From the NCBI GenBank assembly GCA_001766655.1, contig MJCC01000018.1:223479-287478 (forward strand): a DNA stretch of 64,000 nucleotides. Direction: 5' to 3'. The translations under genes and the position numbers were made by a program. The notes under the pieces are model-generated. The model was not told the DNA's origin. It was given only the letters and a program-made list of their open reading frames with translations, and searched no databases. Each line of letters starts with the position of its first letter. Position 1 is the stretch's first letter. Source of the stretch: Phytomonas francai (lineage: Eukaryota; Euglenozoa; Kinetoplastea; Trypanosomatida; Trypanosomatidae). Below, one piece after another: positions 19,969 through 30,214 of this stretch.

Positions 19969-20985
19969 ATACATATTGATTTCATCAGATTTATCTCTTT
20001 TTGATGACCAAATGAAGGCTACAGTGCTTGGGCTCGACATATTAACTGTTCAGCGGCATTTCTTCACACCTCAAACCAAGTGCTTACTACCCCATTTCAC
20101 AGGAAGCAGGCGTTGGCAGAAGGAGCAAAAGGTCCTTGGTGTTAAATGAAAATATGCTCTTTGGTTGGTCATGAATTTATCTGATGCACTCAATCAATCC
20201 CTCGCAGTCTTGTCCGTGCACCTCCTGACCACCATGCCTGGAGCCATTGGTAATACTCTCATTAATGCTATCATTTTTTATTATCCAGACGGGTGATATT
20301 ATTGCATCAATACCATTCCTTTTTACAGGCGTATCAAGATGTCGCACAGAGTGGGTGATCAATGAAACACAATTACACTTTTCAGCGCAACTGCAATGCT
20401 TAATCAAAGCGCTTGCATCTTTATTAGCCGTACCACTGTCGGTATCCACACAGGGATGATACCAAAAAACAATGCTACCACCGACAATTGTTTCCATAAG
20501 CTTCGGAAAAGATAAATACGCACCTTATGCTATTTTATCGTTCGGCATTTCTATAAAGTTGTGGTTTCATTGGGCGTGGGTACTTTTCCCCACCCTTCTT
20601 TCCAACCACAAAACACTGTTATCGCATGTATAGGGGAAAAAAGGTATCGGAGAAGACTCAAAACGTCAAGGAGGAATTATGGTACACCTTCCATCTCATA
20701 TCTTCATCACGGCGGACATAATACCATCACTTTTATTTTTTCCCACATATGATTCTCACGTGCCTGTATTAAAGCATATAAAGAAGCAATAAAGCTACTA
20801 ACCGATATAAAAAGGGACAAAGTATTATGCACATTTCAGGTGATGCCCCTTATTCAAAACTGTAGCCCATTTTTTCCCAAATCTCATTACATACGCTTTT
20901 TTGATATATATATATATATATACAAAAGAAAAAGAAGAAACAAAGAAAAAAAATTCTAAAAGAGAATGATTAAATTACTCTTATT

Positions 20986-22071
20986 TCAATCCAAAATATT
21001 TTGCGAGGGTTTATCTGATTTTGGTCGGACTTCGTATTGTGTAACAGCGCAATGGAGACCAAGAAATACAAAGCGTACAAAAACCTCGATGTCGCGCGTG
21101 CAGCCGCCAACCTGGTAAAGCATCTCGATGCCCCCAAGAGTAGCCATACTGTTATCCATAGTGGAAGTATCCTTTTCAACACCCTCAGCCGCACTCACTT
21201 TTGGGATCAATGTAATTGCTTTTTGTTCAATAAGAGTAAAATCCACCCGATTTATGGTCTCTCCTCCGTGTGCCAAGCCACCACAGATATTAACCACGTT
21301 CTGTATCTCTTCTTGTAACTTTTGGGCATCGTTTTCGGATGAAGCTGATTGAAGGGCTGGCGTCATCATTGTCACAGCTTCGATGGGGGGCTTCTCAAAT
21401 ATCCCTTTCACAAAGCTCTCGGCAAAGGGCTCGAGGTCATTGGGATTAACATACTTTCCCACATCCAAGCGTTCTCCTTCTCTCGGTTTGACGGAGAAGC
21501 TCATAACGTAAAACGCACTCAATAAGGATGGGTTGATGTTACAGGTAAATGACTTCGCCGCAGCTAGTTCTTCCAACAGTTCGCTTTTTTGTTGCCTTGC
21601 CTGGATGGGACGCCACACCCAGGATAGCTGGCACCGCACCTGCTTTACATGTTCAAAATCGACGAGGCCCTCGCAGTCAGTTTTCTTGCCATTACGTGAT
21701 ACACGTATTGTTGTATCGGAAATGCTGACGAGCTTGCCGAATTTGTCACGCAAACATCGGGCCATGGCCTGCAGCACACCGCAATCCACCATTCCCTTCT
21801 CTAACAATGTAGGGTGGAGGAGGTCCAAAAGGAGTTTTTCACTACCCGCATTGGCGCCGTCCGTAAGCAGTGAGAAAAACATGAGTAATGGTGCTATACG
21901 AACGTGATCTGTTTCACACATCCTTCCACGTTGTAAGCGATAAATACCAAATAATAGACAACAGCAAAGTGGGATGAAGTAAGCGATGACGAAACTGATC
22001 ATAATCTCCGATACAGATGAACCTCGCAGCCCACTCCATCTGGACACAGTTTCGATTAAAAAAAGCTCCAT
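20986..22071 (-). CDS. Trypanosomatid protein of unknown function with one N-terminal membrane segment
   Basis: The frame is open to an ATG at 22188, but its first 39 residues (FFLYLFFLRAC and so on) are what a polypyrimidine splice tract would encode by chance. The preferred start is therefore M40 at 22071 (MELFLIETVSRW), giving 361 residues. A single hydrophobic segment (about residues 22-44 of this protein, IMISFVIAYFIPLCCCLLFG) is followed by a basic stop-transfer sequence. The rest is a soluble domain with alternating strands and helices containing VSISDTTIRVSRNGKKTDCEG. It may be a membrane-anchored lipid-binding or scaffold domain, but I recognise no family. There is a second hydrophobic patch near the C terminus (IEVFVRFVFLGLHCAV), too polar to call a helix with confidence. 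Confidence 0.75.
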   Translation of the reverse strand: MELFLIETVSRWSGLRGSSVSEIMISFVIAYFIPLCCCLLFGIYRLQRGRMCETDHVRIAPLLMFFSLLTDGANAGSEKLLLDLLHPTLLEKGMVDCGVLQAMARCLRDKFGKLVSISDTTIRVSRNGKKTDCEGLVDFEHVKQVRCQLSWVWRPIQARQQKSELLEELAAAKSFTCNINPSLLSAFYVMSFSVKPREGERLDVGKYVNPNDLEPFAESFVKGIFEKPPIEAVTMMTPALQSASSENDAQKLQEEIQNVVNICGGLAHGGETINRVDFTLIEQKAITLIPKVSAAEGVEKDTSTMDNSMATLGGIEMLYQVGGCTRDIEVFVRFVFLGLHCAVTQYEVRPKSDKPSQNILD

Positions 22072-22686
22072 TTGATGGGTGTTGTATCTGTTAGTATTTC
22101 TTCTATCGGTTGTGTAGAAAGCAATTCTCTTTCCCCTCGTACACGCACGCAAAAAAAAAAGATAGAGAAAGAATAATGTAGAGAGCATAAAAGGAAACTC
22201 TTAGCATATATAGCTGGCCTTTTCGTCAATTTTACACATGAATTAATATAAACAAGGATGAGATCAAAAGCGATAAAGTCACTCTGGGTCTATTAAACTT
22301 AAAACAAGACAGCTCTTCGTTCATGAGGTAAAAATCACACAAGGTGCGGGTGGAATGCTGACGCAGAACATTTAAGTGTTGTAAGAGCGGAGGTAGAGCT
22401 AGATAGCGGCTGGAGGTTTAAAAGTGTTCACATATAACAACTAATTTGCCTATCAATGTGCCAGGTAGCATATTTCCACAGTCAATGCCAAAGAAGTATT
22501 AACACTTATAAATAGCATACACAAGACGTCTTCTGACATTTTTTTCTAAACATTTCGTAAATAGTGTGTTTATTTGTATGCGTATCGACAATGCTACTAC
22601 ATGAATGTACGACACTTAGCGTATAACCGCGTGTCCATACAAAGATATTTTAATATTCTTTACCCATCATTACGATGATCATAATT
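22072..22686. other. Spacer with splice tract for the membrane protein gene
   Basis: About 600 bp. The purine-rich plus-strand stretch at 22145-22170 is a polypyrimidine tract on the coding strand. The rest is AT-rich and unremarkable. Confidence 0.5.
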
Positions 22687-25600
22687 CTATAGTGATATTT
22701 GGCAATCAGAAAGGCTTTCGGCAGTCTCACTAGAGGTGGTATCTTCATCTTCTTCATCTTTATCTTCTTCTGATGACGACGATGACGAAGCTACACCGCA
22801 ACAGCGCAAACAGGAGATGTAGTAACAGGACCGGTGTATGTTTACTCCTTCTTCTTCCATCCCATTGTAGGTTCGCTGAATATGCAAGAGCTGAGAACTG
22901 TTTTCGTCCACCGCCAGGTACCTCGGATCTAAACAGTCAAAGCAGAAAGCACGCGGACAACTGACACACATAAAGATGGCACCGTCCGCGGCTTGCGCCT
23001 TTCCGCACATTGAACACGCATGCCTAGGGCAGTTCCAGTGGTGGTTTGTGGTTTCCCATGACTTACGTTTCTTCATCCCAAGACATTCCGCATGGTACGC
23101 CTTGGGGCACGCCACACAGTGATGAAGTGGCTCTAGCGGATGCATTATATCACCGCAAACAAAGCAGCGGTGTGTTTTGTTGAATGTGGATTTCGAAGCC
23201 ACTGCGTTCTGCTTCGTATGTTGCTCAAGCCCATCCGTCTCGACACGGACAAGCTTCTCCACCATTTTAATATCTTCATTAATTGGAACGCTGTTCATGC
23301 TGCAATTTTGCTGCATCGTTGTTTCAGTTCTGTCAAATTCAGAGGCTAAGGGCATCACTGCCGCATCCCCGCGTCTTTCTCGTGCTTCGTTCAATTTTTT
23401 AAACATTTGGCGTACGTCAGCCGTGCTGAATCCATGGTTATCCTTATTACTGTCGCGCCGTGCCCCATCGACGATGTAATCGCCTAATGACGCTTTCTGA
23501 TCTGCGATCTCACGAATATGTTCTTCAATCGTATTTTTGAGACACAGACGATACACGTGAACAACCCGTGTCTGCCCGATGCGGTGCGCGCGGTCAGCGG
23601 CCTGCCGATCAAGCTGCGGGTTAAAATGTGCATCGAAAAGGATCACCGTATCGGCCCCGGTGAGAGTCACCCCAACTCCGCCCGCGGTAGTGGTCGCTAA
23701 AAATATGAAACAAGAGGAGACTGGGGCGTTGTAGCGCAGAATCGAGAGTTCCCGCTCGACACGGTTACAGCTGCCGTCCAGCCTCTCGTAGCTATACCCG
23801 CGCAGGTGGCACAATCCCTCGAGCAGGTCCAAGGTGGACGTAAAGTTGGAGAAAATGAGGCAGCGGTGGCCGCCCTCTCGGAGTCGATTGAGTAGCCCAT
23901 CCAAGAACACCATCTTCGCGCTCGGGCGCACAAGGACATCTTCGTTCATCGGGATGCCAGCCGATCGAAGGAGTCCTTCCACACCCCCAATGTTGCTCTG
24001 GCCGCGGTCTTCGCTCGCCAGCAGACGCAGTGTCATGGGGTGATTACACACCGCCCGTTGGTGGCTGAGATGAGTCTGCAGGCGACGCGTATTTTCATCA
24101 GACTCAAGCACGCACGCCGTGAGCTGGGCTAGCAGCTGTGACTGGACATAGGTGGGCTCAAGCAGGGTCACAGGCTCGTCCACACGAGGTGGAATACCCA
24201 GTTCCAGTGATTCCTTCGTGCGGCGAAGCATGATGTAGCTCAGCAGTCTCGCACTGCTCTTGGCAGCTCGCACGGCATCATCGTCGCCGCGCGTGATGCT
24301 GCTATCATAAGCAGCCGTGAAGGGTGGGTAAAGAAAGCTCATAAGGCTCCACACCTCGCGCACGTTGTTATGCACAGGGGTACCGGTCACGGCAATACGA
24401 ACACAGGCGGTGAGCTTACGCGCGGTGGTGGTGATTTGCGTGGCACACCCTTTCAGCACGTGCGCCTCGTCGATGATAACTGTCACCCAAGAGCGCTTCC
24501 GGAAGAAACCGCGGTCTTGGTTGAGAAGCGCGGGCGTCGTGACCACGACTGCATGTCGGTTGTGATGCGACGCCCGGGCCTGTTCACGAGCACGGCGTTC
24601 ACCATGGTACTTGAACTGTCTGAGTCCCGGGGCCCACCGCGCAAGTTCCCTCGTCCAGCTGGTCAGAGTCGACAGCGGCGTTACAATGAGATGTGGACCA
24701 TCGATGTTGTGGATTGTCTTCAGAACGTGAAGAAAGGAAGCAATTTGTGCCGTTTTGCCAAGCCCCATATCATCTGAGAGGATGCAAGACATCCCGCGAT
24801 GAAAATTCTCTAACAGGAATTTGACACCCGCGAGTTGGTAGTCTCGTAGCGCATAGCCGGGTAGCGCCGCTATGTCTGCTGCACTTACTGTCGGTGGTTT
24901 TGGGAAAACTGGACATAAATTCGAGTCTGATTTGATTCGAAGAAGCACCTTATCTCTGAAGAAGGGTTCAAAGCTATCAAAAAGGTATTGGTTCACTCGC
25001 AGTTCATACTGAAACTGTCGTTTGAAATACTCAACATACTCTTTTGCAATGCTATTTGAGCGTGTGCTCCACAATAGTGAGCTAATAGGGCGCATGGTGA
25101 AAGGATCCCCCTCGGGACAGTTGTGACTAGAGTTAATGGGTTGGCGACCTATCGGTGAAGCTGTCTGGATGTTTGACATTAGAGCATCACCCTGTTTGAC
25201 TTCCTGAGCCTTTTTTTTCCCAAGGAGTAGGTCCAATTCGTCTTCTTCCTCGGAGCAGGATGCAATAGAGCACATTGAACGTGTTGATAGAATGGTTTTG
25301 TTCATCGAGGGTGTGGAATTTCTGACATCCCGGGGCGCCGACACATTCGCATGTTCGATCCGACTCGTTTTGGTGGGCTGGAGAAGCCCTTCCTCACTTC
25401 TCGTGGAGACCTTGGGAAAGAGGGAAATGCTCACCGCGGATAGCGTTGTGTCTCCGACGTTGTCAAGTCGTGGTTGAGTCGAAGGGAGGTGATTAGATTC
25501 CGCGGCGTTAGTGGGAAATAATTGGGTGTGTAGCGCGGCGCCTGGACTTCTGCAGTCAGTTCTATCGTTCTTCGAAGTGTGGGCCACAGTGTGAGACGTA

Positions 25601-25737
25601 TCCACTGGGATGGCATTCTCCGTCTGAAAAGGGATCATAGTCGCACTTATGCCTTTACTAGTGGGGGTGGTGCTGCTAGTGTTTTTGCACAGCGTATTTT
25701 GGTGCAAAAACTTTGCGAAATAGTTATCTAAACTCAT
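22687..25737 (-). CDS. SNF2-family DNA-dependent ATPase with C-terminal zinc fingers
   Basis: 1016 residues. The N-terminal 215 residues are disordered. The SNF2 motor follows: Walker A DDMGLGKT at 322-329, DEAH at 423-426, TGTPVHNN at 451-458, and in the second RecA lobe LIFSNFTSTLDLLEG and the arginine-finger motif QAADRAHRIGQT. All catalytic motifs are intact. Behind the motor are two linked Cys/His zinc modules of PHD or extended-PHD type (about residues 860-950; CFVCGD, HHCVACPKAYHAEC, CSMCGK, CVSCPRAFCFDC) that could read histone tails. The acidic Ser/Glu tail may contact histones. The enzyme should translocate on DNA and move nucleosomes or displace proteins in the nucleus. It lacks the SANT/SLIDE features of ISWI and the hydroxylase domain of JBP2, so it is a separate trypanosomatid remodeller. 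The N-terminal SLDNYFAKF loosely resembles a PCNA-binding peptide. Confidence 0.93.
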   Translation of the reverse strand: MSLDNYFAKFLHQNTLCKNTSSTTPTSKGISATMIPFQTENAIPVDTSHTVAHTSKNDRTDCRSPGAALHTQLFPTNAAESNHLPSTQPRLDNVGDTTLSAVSISLFPKVSTRSEEGLLQPTKTSRIEHANVSAPRDVRNSTPSMNKTILSTRSMCSIASCSEEEDELDLLLGKKKAQEVKQGDALMSNIQTASPIGRQPINSSHNCPEGDPFTMRPISSLLWSTRSNSIAKEYVEYFKRQFQYELRVNQYLFDSFEPFFRDKVLLRIKSDSNLCPVFPKPPTVSAADIAALPGYALRDYQLAGVKFLLENFHRGMSCILSDDMGLGKTAQIASFLHVLKTIHNIDGPHLIVTPLSTLTSWTRELARWAPGLRQFKYHGERRAREQARASHHNRHAVVVTTPALLNQDRGFFRKRSWVTVIIDEAHVLKGCATQITTTARKLTACVRIAVTGTPVHNNVREVWSLMSFLYPPFTAAYDSSITRGDDDAVRAAKSSARLLSYIMLRRTKESLELGIPPRVDEPVTLLEPTYVQSQLLAQLTACVLESDENTRRLQTHLSHQRAVCNHPMTLRLLASEDRGQSNIGGVEGLLRSAGIPMNEDVLVRPSAKMVFLDGLLNRLREGGHRCLIFSNFTSTLDLLEGLCHLRGYSYERLDGSCNRVERELSILRYNAPVSSCFIFLATTTAGGVGVTLTGADTVILFDAHFNPQLDRQAADRAHRIGQTRVVHVYRLCLKNTIEEHIREIADQKASLGDYIVDGARRDSNKDNHGFSTADVRQMFKKLNEARERRGDAAVMPLASEFDRTETTMQQNCSMNSVPINEDIKMVEKLVRVETDGLEQHTKQNAVASKSTFNKTHRCFVCGDIMHPLEPLHHCVACPKAYHAECLGMKKRKSWETTNHHWNCPRHACSMCGKAQAADGAIFMCVSCPRAFCFDCLDPRYLAVDENSSQLLHIQRTYNGMEEEGVNIHRSCYYISCLRCCGVASSSSSSEEDKDEEDEDTTSSETAESLSDCQISL

Positions 25738-26749
25738 TAGGTAAATATTTGTGGATATATTTATTTATATCCAGTAGTATAATAAAATTCTATTCAATTC
25801 TATCCTTTATAGTAAATGTATTTGTTCTAAAACAACAAGTGTCACAGGACTATGTGAGAGGAAAAAGACGAAATGAGGAAAGGAATAGCGTAAATCCGTG
25901 GTCTGCATCGGATTAAAGGAGCATGATTAATGAACAGTAGCTGACGCTTGCGTCACCGCATTCTAGCCTTGTTTTGTTGTAATTTACTACTGGCTTAGAC
26001 GCCGACTCCTTCCCCCCCCCCCCNCCTAATCAATAACAATTTATCGGATTGCGTGGTTAGTTAGAAAAAGGGACTGATTGCTGGTAAATGAATCAATGCA
26101 AAAATACGTATGAAAAAGTAAAAAATTATTAAAATGGTGCACAGAGTTGCGGGAGAACAGAAAGGTATGAAACTCCCTTCTTTTTCTACTTGTTAGTTAG
26201 CGAATGCACAAAAAGAAAACCGGAAGGGACTCCTTTCAATTCATCAAGACGCTATTTTCTTTATGTAACACGTGTCTCGCACCACCAGCTAAAAAGAATC
26301 GTAGTTACCACGGATCTCTTCATTTTGTGGCATGGCTTTACCTTAGCTTCCAGACTAGGAGCTCCAACTCCAGAGGTTGTGTCGAGAGATCAAGATACCT
26401 TTTTAACAATTGCTGAGAAGGGACTAGATTCTTAGCGTAGTGACAAAAAGTACCACAAAAATAAATAAAACTAATACAGTTAGGTTCATCCGTTTTTCCT
26501 GTTGTTCAGACCTAACAATGCTATTTTATTATAAATTTAATTGCAGGTCCTTTGAACCCATTTTACCACTGTCTAAAGATTTTCGTATATTTTAGAGGCA
26601 CAGGGGTGAGCAAAGAAAGAGCAAGACAAAAACACTGCGCCACCTTCTTTTCCCTCCCCCAACCCCCATTTAGACTCGAGCAATATCCTCCTTCGCATTT
26701 ACGGAAGTCCGCCGTTATGTTACTTTATTTTATTCCACCATTATTGCTA
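25738..26749. other. AT-rich spacer with C-run and one ambiguous base
   Basis: About 1 kb with no supported gene. A run of 12 C begins at 26012 and is interrupted by an N at 26024, an assembly ambiguity. Two overlapping plus-strand frames at 26190-26435 lie antisense to the cluster and show no features. Confidence 0.55.
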
Positions 26750-27838
26750 TCAGACAGAGCCGTCTATAATTTCTCCACGTCGCGCTACTCGGCATAGCAC
26801 AACCGTCACATCATCCTTCTTACCACCCTGTGCATCGCTAACGCCGTGACGGCGCAGCATAGTTGCCCACGGCGAGTTACCATCCTTCTTTAGAGATTCC
26901 TTATAGGTGTCTAACACAAGGCGCTCCACCACTCGATTCGGATTCGCATATTCTACTTGCTGACTCTTGAACGCACTACTGAGCCCCCAACTAAGAAAGG
27001 GTATAAGACGCAAGACCGTGTCCTGCGTTCGGCCAATCCAGCCGGCGTCTGCCGCCAGTTCTGCGTTAAAGCGGTTATCAAACAGACCATCCGTTCCAAG
27101 CACCACAACATCACCATTTTTCAGGGGGACGGACTCCCGTACACAGGCTGATACAGGATCCGACAGAGATCTCCCTTGAAACTGCTTCGGGAGCACCGCC
27201 AATTGGAAAGGCGTGTTGAAGCGGTGGACCTTCTCATGCACACGGAAGATCCACTTTCGATCACGTACCAGCAGCAGCCCACTATCGCCAAGGTTGGCCA
27301 CGTCCAAGTAATGCGTTCCATTCTTCTCCTGGCGCAGTGTGGCGATGCAAGCGGTGCTGCTACCTGCCTTGACCTCTCCATCTTTTATGGTTTTTTGGTA
27401 CGCGGCATCCATAATCACCTCTGGATCAAGCTCCCTCCGGTGAGTTTCAGAAAATAGTTTAGCATTCTTCATGAGAGCATTTGAAAAAAGCGATGAGTCG
27501 ACACCTTTTTTTTTCCAACCACCTACGCCATCAGCTATGCCGACGACCTTGTTAGTATTTGACACAAAAAAACTGTCCTCACCACAGTTAAGCTCGATGA
27601 AATTGGGACGTTCCCGCCACGCCATACGTTTTCTCCTTTCGACCTCATCTGTCTCGGTGGGGTACATTTTGGCCGCAGCAGATTTCGCTTTGCAGAAGGC
27701 CCAGCTCTGAAAGACCAGTTCATTGGGATCCTGTTCGTCTACAGGAGGGTCTATGGGTGGCTTCCCCCAATCCAATGGGTCCTGGGAAAAGGAGATGGAT
27801 TGAAGATTAGGGAGTAACGTACTGTTACGAATTCCCAT
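26750..27838 (-). CDS. PP2C-type protein phosphatase, PTC7-like
   Basis: The frame extends to an ATG at 27991, but its first 51 residues (FFCFLFLFF and similar) look like a translated polypyrimidine tract. The preferred start is the Met at 27838 (MGIRNSTLLP), giving 362 residues. PPM/PP2C motifs are present in order: GEDSFFVS, the metal-binding GIADGVGGWKKKG, NLGDSGLLLVRD, VVLGTDGLFDN and KKDDVTVVLCRV. The aspartates that bind the two Mn/Mg ions are retained, so an active Ser/Thr phosphatase is expected. The short catalytic domain and the GVGGW motif are characteristic of the PTC7 branch, which in yeast and animals acts in mitochondria on coenzyme Q synthesis. A mitochondrial role here is plausible but not shown: the N terminus is not a clear presequence. 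Confidence 0.9.
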   Translation of the reverse strand: MGIRNSTLLPNLQSISFSQDPLDWGKPPIDPPVDEQDPNELVFQSWAFCKAKSAAAKMYPTETDEVERRKRMAWRERPNFIELNCGEDSFFVSNTNKVVGIADGVGGWKKKGVDSSLFSNALMKNAKLFSETHRRELDPEVIMDAAYQKTIKDGEVKAGSSTACIATLRQEKNGTHYLDVANLGDSGLLLVRDRKWIFRVHEKVHRFNTPFQLAVLPKQFQGRSLSDPVSACVRESVPLKNGDVVVLGTDGLFDNRFNAELAADAGWIGRTQDTVLRLIPFLSWGLSSAFKSQQVEYANPNRVVERLVLDTYKESLKKDGNSPWATMLRRHGVSDAQGGKKDDVTVVLCRVARRGEIIDGSV

Positions 27839-28333
27839 CTGAGCGATAGACCAATCAACGATAGTGTTTAAAGAAATGTGTATAGAACCTGTGATGATAA
27901 AGATATATTTAGTGTGATTTTTCTTTAGATTGTGCATAAAAAATAGAAATAAGAAACAGAAAAATAGGTGAGAATAGAATCGATAAACCAAACAAACCGT
28001 AATATATTTACCGGCGTTTTACAAGCATGGAAAAGGCATAGTCAAAAGCGTCTTTAGTGCTGAATTGATTCTTGCATTTTTAACTATACTTGTTGAATTC
28101 CCTAGCCCCAAAGATTCAATCAAACATTTTGTTTAAATGGAACCATAGCAAAAATTACATATGCTATTTTTTTTGCTGATATCCTGTATGGAAACCAAGA
28201 AAAGCAACTAACCATGTAATCTGTTGTGATTACGCATGTCAATCATATGGGAGTATAAATTTAATAAATAAAAGATAAAAAAAAAAAAAGAAACATTAGA
28301 GAGCACTTGACATGTTAACATATTTTGGTACCA
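27839..28333. other. AT-rich spacer
   Basis: About 500 bp. The purine-rich stretch around 27945-27965 is the likely polypyrimidine tract (minus strand) for the phosphatase mRNA. Nothing else seen. Confidence 0.5.
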
Positions 28334-29845
28334 TTACATTAAATCTGTTATAATGTCAGTTTCCGATACCCCCATTGCGAGCAAGACCTGCGAGAAATTC
28401 TCAATAAACTGCGGTGAACCACAAACATACGCAAGAAACCCACAGGCACTCCCAAACTCACGTTGAATTGCTTCCTCTACATCGTCTGCGTGCATGCGCC
28501 TGCCATAAGTTAGAAACGCTACCCATTCTTCATTGTCCTCAGAAGCCCGCCGGTCCTGTTGGGTTAGAAAGGCTTTGAAGGTAAGCTTCTTGTGAGTAGC
28601 CCCGTCGATTTCCTCAGGATTTCTACGGGAGAGCAGCACGAAGTCACTCAGCTTTGGAATGCATTTGGTGCAGCGATCTACATGTAGGTGTACTATGTGC
28701 AGATGCTGAATGGTTTGCAGTACAGGATCGGGGTCGAAAAAGGTAGAGAACATGGCAGCATAGGCATTAGTGATGGCGATTCCTGCCGTCAACCATAGCA
28801 CTCGTCCTTGAAGCGCGCGGATTCGTGGCATGTGATCGATGAGCGTACAGGTGCCGTTGACACTCTGAATTTTCAGCGGTGTGAGTAGGGAGTAATTTTG
28901 GAGCCACATAGTAGCGCTACTAGGGGAGTTACGGTTTATTCTCACTATGATTGAAAACAGTGAGTTTTCAGTGTTTACAGTACAAACAGTCCATTTTCGG
29001 CGCCACAAGATAGAAGTGTCCGAGGCTGATGATGCAGGAAGCATGACCTCAATGTATTTTCCAGGCCTAATGGTCTGTTCCAAAATACCAGAGTGATGCA
29101 CAAAGAGAAACTCACACACATTTTCACAGAGATTTTTTATATGACTACAGGATACCATAAATCCACCCTCTTGAGAATCTTCCGGCCGCGCAATGTCAAA
29201 GCGGTTCCGCTGTTCTCTTTTTACAAATCTACCACCATTAAGGTTATTTTTTGTACAGTTTAAGAGCGAGTTAGGAATTTGCTGTTCCTGAGTGATGCCA
29301 TACAGAGGATTCCTGCTGTGAAGCTCTTGAGATGGTTCGTGGTGATGCATTAAATTCATTTCATTGCTATTATTCATTTTCCGGTACACAAATGGCATAG
29401 TTTTCGGTTCCTCTTTGTTCGCAATAGCCATGGATGCATAGCGGTCGCTTTCTATAGATGGACCACTAAGGTCTATAACCAAGTGCACTTCACCTTGATT
29501 GTCCACCGATACTTTGTGAACCCGCTGCTTGCACCCTTTAGAGCGGATAGTGCTTTTAGGTTTTCCCCCACCAGAGGAAAGTTCAAGGCTGACATAGAGA
29601 CCCTCGCCGGTATCAAGGGAAATTTTGTAGCGATGCCACGGGCACTCAATGCAGAGATGTCCCCCAAAATCCTCAATGTCACCTTGCAACAGTGGCCCAC
29701 CATGGTGGTAGCAGGCATTGTCAATGGCGTAGAACTTTTGCCGGTGGTAAATCACCAGTATGTTTCTTATGCCATATTTAATTAGTTTTCTAGAGTTTTC
29801 AGTGAATTCCGCTAGATATCCGACACGAATTTTTGTTTCCTCCAT
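28334..29845 (-). CDS. Rieske [2Fe-2S] protein fused to a ferredoxin/NAD(P)H-reductase-like module
   Basis: The start is placed at the Met at 29845 (MEETKIRVGYLAEF), giving 503 residues; the open frame to 29968 looks like leader sequence. The N-terminal domain is a Rieske fold with both cluster motifs: CYHHGG (Cys and His ligands) and, 20 residues on, CPWHRYKISLDTGEG. A linker of about 100 residues leads to a second half with the layout of ferredoxin-NADP reductases: a flavin-binding barrel (RPGKYIEVMLP and RRKWTVCTV in the flavin-binding position), then a nucleotide-binding domain (VLWLTAGIAITNA and a C-terminal AYVCGSPQFIENF). Electrons would pass NAD(P)H to FAD to the Rieske cluster, and on to an unidentified acceptor or oxygenase. 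The flavin motif is divergent from RxYS/T. No membrane segment or oxygenase iron site is seen. The partner substrate is unknown. Confidence 0.85.
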   Translation of the reverse strand: MEETKIRVGYLAEFTENSRKLIKYGIRNILVIYHRQKFYAIDNACYHHGGPLLQGDIEDFGGHLCIECPWHRYKISLDTGEGLYVSLELSSGGGKPKSTIRSKGCKQRVHKVSVDNQGEVHLVIDLSGPSIESDRYASMAIANKEEPKTMPFVYRKMNNSNEMNLMHHHEPSQELHSRNPLYGITQEQQIPNSLLNCTKNNLNGGRFVKREQRNRFDIARPEDSQEGGFMVSCSHIKNLCENVCEFLFVHHSGILEQTIRPGKYIEVMLPASSASDTSILWRRKWTVCTVNTENSLFSIIVRINRNSPSSATMWLQNYSLLTPLKIQSVNGTCTLIDHMPRIRALQGRVLWLTAGIAITNAYAAMFSTFFDPDPVLQTIQHLHIVHLHVDRCTKCIPKLSDFVLLSRRNPEEIDGATHKKLTFKAFLTQQDRRASEDNEEWVAFLTYGRRMHADDVEEAIQREFGSACGFLAYVCGSPQFIENFSQVLLAMGVSETDIITDLM

Positions 29846-30214
29846 AAACTTCTCAATGTGACGAAACGGTTGACTATCTTTATAAAGAAATCCCCGCCCG
29901 CCACCCCTCCCAAATAATAAAAAGCATGGGTGGGTATAAACAAAATAAAGATAACAACACCCAAGCACGTATTAAAATGCAACGGCAATCATACTTTACC
30001 ATCGCGTTTGGCACAAATCCGGCACCACACTTGGTATTCATGCAAATGAAAACAATATAAGTTAATTTTATCTAGAGAACAGTGAGCTGCGCAAGATGAT
30101 TAACTTGCAAGAGTGAAATGATGAAAGTAAAACAGCGCAATTCTGTATAACCTTTACTACAATTATCTGAGAGTTATCACAATTGCTGCGTTTTATTCAG
30201 CATGCTTTTCCTCG
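29846..30214. other. Spacer between EFL1 and the Rieske-reductase gene
   Basis: About 370 bp, AT-rich, with a purine-rich plus strand at 29880-29930 consistent with a splice tract on the minus strand. No gene. Confidence 0.45.

Larger units (their letters stand above)
18596..20985. other. Long gene-free gap with a structured GC-rich island
   Basis: About 2.4 kb, the longest gap inside the left cluster. Most of it is AT-rich with TA repeats (18775-18796, 19920-19960, 20909-20930). A GC-rich island at about 19260-19480 contains three strong hairpins and a plus-strand open frame of 118 codons (19230-19586). A minus-strand frame of 106 codons at 20177-20497 has a Cys-rich stretch but no recognisable domain. 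No known gene was identified. Confidence 0.6.

Noticed and set aside
20177..20497. 106-codon Cys-containing minus-strand frame
   Set aside because: No domain or splice context; retained only as a note for the gap.
26190..26435. Overlapping plus-strand frames of 70-81 codons
   Set aside because: Antisense to the cluster, two frames in competition, no motif.
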